Positions 7,458 through 13,340 of a stretch of 13,340 nucleotides of DNA are shown here, piece after piece. Source of the DNA: Flavobacteriaceae bacterium (lineage in GTDB: Bacteria; Bacteroidota; Bacteroidia; Flavobacteriales; Flavobacteriaceae). Every line of letters starts with the position of its first letter. The stretch's first letter is position 1. The position numbers and the translations under genes are program-made. The notes under the pieces were generated by a model, which saw nothing but the letters and a program-made list of their open reading frames with translations, was not told the origin of the DNA and did no database searches. The stretch covers positions 2,245,494 through 2,258,833 of the forward strand of contig CP070731.1 of assembly GCA_020347545.1 (NCBI GenBank), in the 5' to 3' direction.

Positions 7458-7550
7458 TAAAAACTTGTCAAATAACGCACTTTAAGCATTTTTTTTTTGC
7501 AGCTTCAAGCACAAAGTGTCAAGTATTTACGAGGAAAACAGAACGTTTTC

Positions 7551-9686
7551 TTAGTAAAAAACAGCACGATTATCCACAATGTCAGAATTCTCTTTTAAAG
7601 CCTCAAAAATCATCAGACTTCTTCCACTTAGAGCTCTTTCAATGTTCTTTTTATTACCATTGTAATTTTGAAGTTCTGTAGGTAAGGTTTTTTTAGTAAC
7701 TATGGCAAATGCCACTCCATTTTTTCCAACTATATTTTTGGTAAGTTCATTTTCATCCAGCGCGGTCACAACACCTGCAATATCAACAAATCGGCCTACT
7801 CCGGCAAATACTGGGCTGCTGTTCGAAACCGCCATACTGCTTCTTTTGGCCACTTTATTTTGTTCTGCAATTTCTTCAAGTGTAGAACCTGTAGATCTTT
7901 CCTTGATGAGTTCCGCTTTCTTTTGGTTAAGGACAATATTTCTTACATTTCTTCCTTTCCCTGAAAGTCCGGCTTTGTTTTTGGAAGTTAATTTTACAAC
8001 AGCGTATCCGTTCTCAAGATCGAAACGTTTTATGTCACCCACTTCAGTACCTTCTTCAAAGGTCCATCTGACAATTTGCCTTTGAGAACCTAATTCGCCA
8101 ATATTGTCATCAAAAACTTCGAGTCTTAGAACAGGCTTGATCTGGAAGTTTTGAGAATCGGCCAATTCTTTCATTTCACTTCCTGAGGTAAGATCTGAAG
8201 CAAATGTTTCAGCTTGTTCGAAAACGTCATTTTCAGTTTTATCAGAAGGATCAATTCTTCTAGAAAACGTAGCCAACTTTACATTTTTTTGTTTGTTTTT
8301 CTGACCGTCAATTCGAATGATATGAAACCCAAATTGCGATTTGACAACTCCCATGTCACCTACTGAATTTTCAAAGGTGTAATCTCTGAATTCAGGAATC
8401 ATGGTCCTGTAAACAAACCATCCTAAATCTCCTCCTTTGGCACCACTTACTTTGTCAACTGACATTTCTTTTGCAAGTGATTCAAATTTTGAATTGTCTC
8501 TTTTTACGACCGCGAGAACACTGTCAGCGATTTTTTTCGCTTCTTCCTCAGTCTGTGTTACTGAAGGATCCGCAGTAGCTGAACCTAAAAACGGAATTAG
8601 TATATGGCTGGCCTTTACAGAATCCGGAAGTTGTTTCACCTCCATAACCTTTGACAATTTGAACATCTCATTTTCCTTATAAGGTCCAAACACTTCTCCA
8701 ACAGGAAGGTCAAAAATGGAATCAGCAGCTACCTTATTCAATCCTGATTTGTTATAAAATGATGGGTCATAAGGTGTGTCAGACTCATTTTCAGCGTTGA
8801 ACTCCGACATGTCCACAGCATTTCGAAATCCTTGAACGGTTACATTAGTCTTGGCAGCTGTACTGTATTCTTCACGATCCTCGATCATATTCAATAACTC
8901 GGCCTCGATGGCATTTTCATCTTCCTGAGTAGCCTCAATTTTAAACTGAACGAATTCGATATCTCTTGATTCTTCAACAGTATAGGTTTTTGGATTTTCT
9001 TTTATATAAGCCTTCATATCATCAGCGGTCACAGTAACAAGACTGTCTGGAACGCTTGAAAAAGGAACATATACATAATCGACATCCACACTGGTATTTT
9101 GCATAAAGTATTCGCGCTCACCCTCACTCAAAGTACTTCCTAATCCAGCTCTTATAAGGGCATTATAGGTATTTTGCTCAAGGTTTTTCTTAATACTTTT
9201 TTCATAATTGATCCAACCCATCCAGGCAGCTGCACCATTGGCATCCTCTTCAGAATTATCTTGCAATGTAGCGATGTATTCTTTAAGTTTTTCAGGATCA
9301 AAAATTCCTGCTTCATTTGAAAATTGTGGACTGTTTTGAGCAGAAATCTGAGTCACCATAGCGTCCCAAACATCTTTTTCGCCAACAACCACTCCCGATT
9401 TTTCCAGTTGGGTTTGATATATTTTTTCGCTGACCAGGGAGTTCCATGCATTATTTACGTTCTGCATGTTTGAAGATCTTCCGTTTGATCTGTTTCTGAA
9501 AAGTTCAACCTGTTGAGCAAACTCCTCTCTTGAAATGGGTTCACCATTTACTTCTCCTATGTTGGTAGCAGTCTTATTGAATAAGTTACCATCGAATAAC
9601 CCACTTAAAACAAATGAAAATAAAGCAAGTGCAATAATTATGATTAAAAATAATGATCTCTCTCTAATTTTCGATAATACAGCCAT
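7551..9686 (-). CDS. ppiD: PpiD/SurA-like periplasmic peptidyl-prolyl isomerase
   Basis: This 711-residue membrane-anchored folding factor acts on newly exported outer-membrane proteins. One N-terminal membrane helix (residues 13-31, LFLIIIIALALFSFVLSGLF region) leaves the rest in the periplasm, as in E. coli PpiD. A SurA-N-like chaperone region starts at IGEVNGEPISREEFAQQVE (from about residue 43). The parvulin (rotamase) domain spans about 357-460, with the histidine pair H361 in KASHIL and H455 in FGFHIIRI, and GGDLGWF around W423, so it looks catalytically intact. Residues 480-711 are a second, less recognisable periplasmic part. The protein is longer than the roughly 620 residues of the E. 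coli protein, as is usual in Bacteroidota. It lies 96 bases downstream of the CNNM/CBS gene and upstream of the OmpA gene, a likely client. No clear terminator follows: the GAAAAC/GTTTTC hairpin at 7534-7550 lacks a T tract. Confidence 0.93.
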   Translation of the reverse strand: MAVLSKIRERSLFLIIIIALALFSFVLSGLFDGNLFNKTATNIGEVNGEPISREEFAQQVELFRNRSNGRSSNMQNVNNAWNSLVSEKIYQTQLEKSGVVVGEKDVWDAMVTQISAQNSPQFSNEAGIFDPEKLKEYIATLQDNSEEDANGAAAWMGWINYEKSIKKNLEQNTYNALIRAGLGSTLSEGEREYFMQNTSVDVDYVYVPFSSVPDSLVTVTADDMKAYIKENPKTYTVEESRDIEFVQFKIEATQEDENAIEAELLNMIEDREEYSTAAKTNVTVQGFRNAVDMSEFNAENESDTPYDPSFYNKSGLNKVAADSIFDLPVGEVFGPYKENEMFKLSKVMEVKQLPDSVKASHILIPFLGSATADPSVTQTEEEAKKIADSVLAVVKRDNSKFESLAKEMSVDKVSGAKGGDLGWFVYRTMIPEFRDYTFENSVGDMGVVKSQFGFHIIRIDGQKNKQKNVKLATFSRRIDPSDKTENDVFEQAETFASDLTSGSEMKELADSQNFQIKPVLRLEVFDDNIGELGSQRQIVRWTFEEGTEVGDIKRFDLENGYAVVKLTSKNKAGLSGKGRNVRNIVLNQKKAELIKERSTGSTLEEIAEQNKVAKRSSMAVSNSSPVFAGVGRFVDIAGVVTALDENELTKNIVGKNGVAFAIVTKKTLPTELQNYNGNKKNIERALSGRSLMIFEALKENSDIVDNRAVFY

Positions 9687-9715
9687 TTTCTTTTCTATTA
9701 TTAATTTTTAGGTTG

Positions 9716-9746
9716 CGAAAATACAATTTACCTTTTAATAATGAAA
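9716..9746 (-). promoter_or_regulatory. Candidate promoter for the PpiD gene
   Basis: On the minus strand TTTC (9743-9746) is followed after exactly 19 bases by TATTTTCG (9716-9723). Each element is one mismatch from the Bacteroidota consensus TTTG-N19-TAnnTTTG. The start would fall about 24 bases before the ATG at 9686. It suggests that the folding factor can be transcribed apart from the upstream LPS-related cluster. Confidence 0.35.
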
Positions 9747-9782
9747 GGAGAATAGGACTAATTTTTTAGCTTAAAAAAGAGG

Positions 9783-11042
9783 CTATGTGTCTTGAAATAA
9801 AACTTTTAAATAAACCTCTTCAATTTTAGAGGCGCTGACCTTGAGGATTGTGAATTGATAGTTTTCAATTTCAATGATTTCACCTGTCGAAGGGATGTTT
9901 TCGGTATGGTTTACAATTAGCCCGCCAAGTGTTTCGTAATTACTGTCTTCGGTCAGATTCAGGCTGTATACCTCATTGATATAGTCAACCTCAAGCCTTG
10001 TTGAGAACTTATACTCCCTGTCATTTATTTTTTCTTCCAATAAGGTAACGGTATCGTGCTCATCTTCTATATCACCGAATAGTTCTTCAATGATATCCTC
10101 AATGGTGATAAGGCCTGAAGTTCCGCCGTATTCGTCAAGTACGATTGCCACACTTTTGCTCTTTAGAATAAGATCATTTAAAATATCATGGATCATCATG
10201 GTTTCAGGAACGATCTCTATTGGCAAAAGGATTGACCTGATGTTTTTGGGCTTTTTAAAGAGATCAAAAAAATGGGCGTATCCTATTATATCATCCAAAG
10301 AGTTGTTGTATACCATGATTTTTGACAAACCTGTTTCAATGAAGAGTTGTTTCAGGTTCTTGGGAGCGTCATGAACTTCGACCGCGATAATTTCCGTTCT
10401 TGGAATCATTGCCTCTCTGGCTTTTACGTTGTGAAAATCGAGCGCATTCTGAAAAATCTGAATTTCAGAGTCAATTTCATCTTCAGCGGTCTCAAGTTGT
10501 TCATCTATATAATGTCCCAGTTCAGCCTTTGTAAATGCCAGCTGAACCTGATCTTCGCGAATATTGAAAAGAATACGAAGGAAGAAATCTGAAATCGCTG
10601 TTATGAATCGTGATACGATATAGAACAACAAATAGAAGAAATAGGCCGGAAGGGCAAAAATCTTCATTGATTCATTTGCATAGATTCGAAAAACCGCCTT
10701 AGGCAGAAACTCAGCAGTTACCAGGATAATTATGGTGGAGATAAAAGTCTGTGTTAGAAGCAGCAAAAATTCATTTTGAATACTATCCTTAAAAAAATTC
10801 ATCAGAATGTCTCCCATAAAATATCCGTAAATAACCAAGGCAATGTTGTTGCCCACTAGCATGGAGGTTATAAACTTGGAAGGTTTTTGTGTGAGGTTCC
10901 TCAATATTTTGGCCAGAAGAGTATCTTTTTTCTTTTCCAGTTCAAGATGCATTTTGTTCGACGAAACAAAGGCGATCTCCATCCCTGAAAAAAAAGCAGA
11001 AAGCAATACGGAACTCAATATGATGACCAATTTGAGGATCAT
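9783..11042 (-). CDS. CNNM/CorC-type membrane protein with CBS domains (hemolysin family)
   Basis: This 419-residue inner-membrane protein belongs to the CNNM/CorC/HlyC family linked to magnesium or cobalt homeostasis; the name hemolysin is historical. The CNNM (DUF21) membrane domain covers residues 1-160, with SGMEIAFVSSNK at 19-30, VGNN at 63-66 and AEFLPK at 110-115, plus three to four hydrophobic helices (2-18, 61-84, 92-110, 128-150). Two CBS motifs follow (about 205-325): MIPRTEI at 212-218 and VLDEYGGTSGLITIEDIIEE at 301-320. The CorC/HlyC C-terminal domain runs from about 340 to 415. GldE is related, but its longer N-terminus and its usual neighbours are not seen here. The ATG overlaps the stop of the 65-residue gene upstream by four bases (ATGA), so the two are translationally coupled. 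Confidence 0.93.
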   Translation of the reverse strand: MILKLVIILSSVLLSAFFSGMEIAFVSSNKMHLELEKKKDTLLAKILRNLTQKPSKFITSMLVGNNIALVIYGYFMGDILMNFFKDSIQNEFLLLLTQTFISTIIILVTAEFLPKAVFRIYANESMKIFALPAYFFYLLFYIVSRFITAISDFFLRILFNIREDQVQLAFTKAELGHYIDEQLETAEDEIDSEIQIFQNALDFHNVKAREAMIPRTEIIAVEVHDAPKNLKQLFIETGLSKIMVYNNSLDDIIGYAHFFDLFKKPKNIRSILLPIEIVPETMMIHDILNDLILKSKSVAIVLDEYGGTSGLITIEDIIEELFGDIEDEHDTVTLLEEKINDREYKFSTRLEVDYINEVYSLNLTEDSNYETLGGLIVNHTENIPSTGEIIEIENYQFTILKVSASKIEEVYLKVLFQDT

Positions 11043-11236
11043 TCTTTTTTCTCGTGTTTTTCAAAACGTTTTCTGTACTTCTTTCTAAAAAAATACATGA
11101 AGACGGCCAGAACTGAGAAGGCCAGGAAAATATAAGCTTTATTCGGTTCGGAATTCCATCGCAACACCGTTTCAACTATAAAAACAACGGCGATAATGAG
11201 ATAGGCGATTTCAAAGAATTTAAAATATTTTGACAT
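11039..11236 (-). CDS. Small two-helix inner-membrane protein of unknown function
   Basis: This is a 65-residue protein I cannot assign to a named family. It has two hydrophobic helices (about residues 8-24, FEIAYLIIAVVFIVETV, and 34-50, AYIFLAFSVLAVFMYFF) joined by a short polar turn with W27, and a strongly basic C-terminal tail (RKKYRKRFEKHEKKE) that should stay in the cytoplasm. That puts both ends inside. It starts nine bases after the lptC stop and its stop overlaps the CNNM gene start by four bases, so it is firmly embedded in this operon. The tight spacing, the intact frame and the membrane topology argue that it is a real gene. A role beside LptC or the CNNM protein is inference only. 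Confidence 0.85.
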   Translation of the reverse strand: MSKYFKFFEIAYLIIAVVFIVETVLRWNSEPNKAYIFLAFSVLAVFMYFFRKKYRKRFEKHEKKE

Positions 11237-11245
11237 AACTTGGGG

Positions 11246-11806
11246 TTATTCATTGACATAAACACTGCCTTTAATCGACTTCATATTTACCTTGCTAAGA
11301 TCTTCATTGGATTCAAAACCGCGGCCATGGATCGTATCAAGTTGAGTTATAAGGGTAAAGTCTTTTTCAGTATAAATATAATGCTCATTTGAATCCCAGA
11401 AAAGCTGACTGGTGAATAATTTTGTTTTTTCTGCAGGATTAACAATGGAAACACTGTCTTTCACTTCGGAAATATTCGTGTTGTTAAAGGTTACTGAATA
11501 TCCGGCCGTTAAGATCACAGAATCTCCTTTGGCATCAAAGCTTACTATACGTACTCCTTCCGGGAACAGGGTATAGGGATGATTCTCGCGGTTCGAAAAA
11601 TCATGCATCAACGGAGCGGTTAATATCGTTTTAACTTTTCCGGAGTCGGTATGGACCAGATAAACGTTCTTTGCCGCACCAATCGGAAGGTTTTTTTCGG
11701 CGAGAAAATCCTGTACCTCCTTAATATCATTACCACAAGAAAAAAACATTGCTACTATGAGCATAGTAGCAATGTTTAGAAAACGGTATGATATTTTAGT
11801 ACTCAT
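11246..11806 (-). CDS. lptC: LPS export protein LptC, lipoprotein form
   Basis: This is a 186-residue periplasmic LptC, which in the Lpt bridge takes LPS from the LptBFG transporter and passes it to LptA. Here the N-terminus is a lipoprotein signal (K4, R8, hydrophobic LNIATMLIVAMFFS, then C24), as usual in Bacteroidota. The E. coli protein instead keeps an uncleaved helix. The body (about 35-185) has the beta-jellyroll pattern of the family, with LTAPLMHDF at about 62-70, a P...LFPEGVRIVSFD stretch and late short strands ending in GSVYVNE. The gene begins eight bases after the TPR gene stop and is followed nine bases later by the 65-residue gene. Its codons 10-24 contain a 16-bp perfect inverted repeat and a T tract (11740-11777), an unexpected signal. 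The lipobox requires this upstream ATG, so a later start beyond the hairpin is unlikely. Confidence 0.9.
   Translation of the reverse strand: MSTKISYRFLNIATMLIVAMFFSCGNDIKEVQDFLAEKNLPIGAAKNVYLVHTDSGKVKTILTAPLMHDFSNRENHPYTLFPEGVRIVSFDAKGDSVILTAGYSVTFNNTNISEVKDSVSIVNPAEKTKLFTSQLFWDSNEHYIYTEKDFTLITQLDTIHGRGFESNEDLSKVNMKSIKGSVYVNE
11740..11777 (-). repeat. Perfect 16-bp inverted repeat plus T tract inside lptC
   Basis: On the minus strand AAACATTGCTACTATG (11777-11762), a two-base spacer, and CATAGTAGCAATGTTT (11759-11744) form a perfect dyad. In RNA this gives about 15 bp with a four-base loop. The last three bases of the second arm open a run of seven T (11746-11740). It begins 37 bases after the TPR gene stop and about 30 bases into lptC. 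The form is that of an intrinsic terminator or attenuator, although the stem is only about one-third GC. It codes for NIATMLIVAMFF of the signal peptide. Confidence 0.8.
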
Positions 11807-11814
11807 AAATACAC

Positions 11815-13299
11815 TTATGGTATTCTGGTAGTTTCATTTATCCAGCATCCGACTTTATGAGTTGTGCCAGACTCAAGCCCTTCGGTAAAAACAAGTTTTT
11901 TTGAAGGGGCACTGGCCATATAACTCTTGATATATTTATTCGCCATTGAGGTAATTCCCGGGTCAGCCGCTTTTGCCTGTCTTGCCTTGTCCGCAGCAGC
12001 AACATATACCATTCTTTTCGAAATTTCGTCTGTTCCACAAGTATTTGCACTTGCTGCATACAAGTTTGAAATCAACAAGTAGGCACTTCCCATACTCGGT
12101 CTTTCCTTGATAGCCAAACGCGCATAGTTTCTTGATTGGGATCTCGATCCTTTTTTCTTCATGATCAAGGCAACTCTGTAGTAGTATTTTGCTTTTTTAT
12201 AATTATCTGTTTCAAGATCGATCGCTTTGTTAAAGTATTCAATGGCTTTGTTACTGTCTCCGCTATCCATAAGGATTCCGGCATAGAATACATACGCATC
12301 TGATGAAGGTGCAGCATTAACGTAGGCTTCAACCATTTGAGGATAAAGAGGGTTGTCAGTACATTCTTTTTGGTTCAAACGTGATACAGCTCTTTTTAAC
12401 CAGCTGACATTTCCTTTGTTTTTCTCAAAATTGTCTTTGTAAAGAGGAATTAGTCGTTCACAGGTAGCAACTTCACTCAGTGTGTTGTCGAGGTAACCTT
12501 CTACCTGACCCAAGGCTCTTAAATTAACCTCTCTTGCTCTCTTTTTCTTTTTCTCCTTACTTGTGAGTGGTTTCCCGCCTGCTTCCTTTGCATTCAAAGC
12601 ATCGAGGTCCTTGGAGTATCCCTCCATTTTTGTTCCAATGGCTTCCATAATGTCATCATAAGTGTCAAAAACGAATTGAGGATTTGTATCTTTATTTAAG
12701 TCAGTAAGTGTCTGGAAGTACTTACCAAGATTTTTTACACTCATACCGGTAGGATCTGCTTTGAATGATTTGCCAAGCTTGTCAAAGATCTCGTCTCCAT
12801 TTTCCAAATATTCAATTACACCTCTTTTGAACAAAAAGTTTGCCCAGTCGCTGTAAACCTTTCCCAAATTATCCGGGAAATGTTTTACCCTCATTTCGTA
12901 GACGTAAATTACATCTCTTGCTTTTTCCGGTAAAACTTCCTTATTCGCATTGGAAACATCAAAATATTGCTTGTCAACCTTAAAGATGTGATCGTTTGTA
13001 GTTATTTTCTGACCTTTTTCAACTTTCATCAAACCTGCGTTTTGATCATAAAAGGCTTCGGTCATTTTGATACCGTCGCTGTAAATGACTTTTGAGGCCT
13101 GAGGACAATTTTCCACACACCATTTCCAAGGCTCATATGCGGCCTCATAGTTTTTCATTTTCACAGCCTCATGAAAAAGAGATAGATTCGTTTTACATTT
13201 GTCTGGTTCGCTACCATACTTGTCTTGTGCATGCATAGTGACAGTTCCTCCGATCAGGAAAACAGCCACTACCATCATTACCGTCTTTACTAATTTCAT
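11815..13299 (-). CDS. Secreted tetratricopeptide-repeat protein
   Basis: This is a 494-residue exported protein of unknown role. Residues 1-24 form a signal peptide (VAVFLIGGTVTMHA before Q25). A first TPR-like helix pair lies at about 38-64 (LFHEAVKMKNYEAAYEPWKW). Clear TPRs occupy about 334-425 (AYVFYAGILMDSGDSNKAIEYFNKAI, then YYRVALIMKKKGSRSQSRNYARLAI), with further helices in between and a lysine-rich linker at 243-256 (KPLTSKEKKKKRAR). Seven cysteines (35, 61, 65, 280, 313, 421, 485) suggest disulfides in the periplasm. The protein ends in VGCWINETTRIP, which I associate with flavobacterial homologues of this cluster. It is the first visible gene of the lptC cluster, eight bases before lptC, so it is a candidate scaffold for envelope assembly. 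That role is inferred from position only. The start is the ATG at 13299, which gives a normal signal peptide. Confidence 0.9.
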   Translation of the reverse strand: MKLVKTVMMVVAVFLIGGTVTMHAQDKYGSEPDKCKTNLSLFHEAVKMKNYEAAYEPWKWCVENCPQASKVIYSDGIKMTEAFYDQNAGLMKVEKGQKITTNDHIFKVDKQYFDVSNANKEVLPEKARDVIYVYEMRVKHFPDNLGKVYSDWANFLFKRGVIEYLENGDEIFDKLGKSFKADPTGMSVKNLGKYFQTLTDLNKDTNPQFVFDTYDDIMEAIGTKMEGYSKDLDALNAKEAGGKPLTSKEKKKKRAREVNLRALGQVEGYLDNTLSEVATCERLIPLYKDNFEKNKGNVSWLKRAVSRLNQKECTDNPLYPQMVEAYVNAAPSSDAYVFYAGILMDSGDSNKAIEYFNKAIDLETDNYKKAKYYYRVALIMKKKGSRSQSRNYARLAIKERPSMGSAYLLISNLYAASANTCGTDEISKRMVYVAAADKARQAKAADPGITSMANKYIKSYMASAPSKKLVFTEGLESGTTHKVGCWINETTRIP

Positions 13300-13340
13300 T
13301 TTTAAGATTTGTTAATATTAATAAATTTTTTGTTTTCTAA
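13300..13340. other. AT-rich leader upstream of the TPR gene
   Basis: Forty-one very AT-rich bases precede the TPR gene at the window edge. I see no complete -33/-7 pair and no gene end, so whether the TPR gene starts the operon or is joined to genes beyond the window cannot be judged. Confidence 0.4.

Noticed and set aside
7534..7550. Hairpin GAAAAC/GTTTTC after the PpiD gene as a terminator
   Set aside because: Short, AT-rich stem with no following T run on the minus strand.
9783..11042. Identification as gliding protein GldE
   Set aside because: It shares the CNNM/CBS fold, but the usual gldD or ssb neighbours and the longer GldE N-terminus are missing, so the general family name is safer.
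1..13340. A new defence, mobile or secondary-metabolite system
   Set aside because: Every sizeable gene matches a housekeeping or envelope family, all are co-oriented with similar composition, and there are no integrases, transposases, attachment repeats or toxin-antitoxin pairs.

Overview
The window reads as an ordinary chromosomal stretch of a member of the Bacteroidota, most likely Flavobacteriaceae. The reasons are low GC, ten genes all on the minus strand, no Shine-Dalgarno-like sequences before starts, TAnnTTTG-type -7 boxes, and a protein set typical of flavobacteria: an OmpA protein with thrombospondin type 3 repeats, a DUF4412-like secreted protein, a lipoprotein-type LptC, a RecB-nuclease/AddB-like protein and a eukaryote-like class Ia NrdB. 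No mobile element, CRISPR array, tRNA or rRNA is visible, and I see no sign of horizontal transfer. No intergenic gap exceeds 300 bases; the largest is 248 bases (2072-2319).

All transcription runs from high to low coordinates. The first block (13299 to 9783) is a tight envelope-biogenesis cluster: a secreted TPR protein, LptC (LPS transport), a 65-residue two-helix membrane protein, and a CNNM/CorC-type membrane protein with CBS domains. Gaps are 8 and 9 bases, followed by a 4-base ATGA overlap. A PpiD/SurA-like periplasmic folding factor (9686-7551) follows after 96 bases with its own candidate promoter. An abundant-type OmpA porin/peptidoglycan anchor (7385-6018) comes next and ends in a strong intrinsic terminator. 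Together these genes serve outer-membrane assembly: LPS delivery, folding of outer-membrane proteins, and anchoring to the wall.

The second block starts 24 bases past that terminator: a 924-residue AddB-like nuclease with a degenerate helicase part (5939-3165), followed after 2 bases by an alpha/beta hydrolase (3162-2320). A bidirectional terminator separates it from a DUF4412-like secreted protein (2071-1118) and nrdB (1022-51). nrdA is not in the window.

I did not find a clearly new multi-gene system. The most striking non-coding signal is a perfect 16-bp inverted repeat followed by a T tract in the sense strand, lying inside the signal-peptide codons of lptC just after the TPR gene. It has the form of an intrinsic terminator or attenuator embedded in a reading frame. 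Other points worth a second look are the terminator abutting the addB-like start, an atypical C-terminal tail on the DUF4412-like protein that overlaps a candidate nrdB promoter, and an open 29-codon stretch in frame beyond the hydrolase stop.
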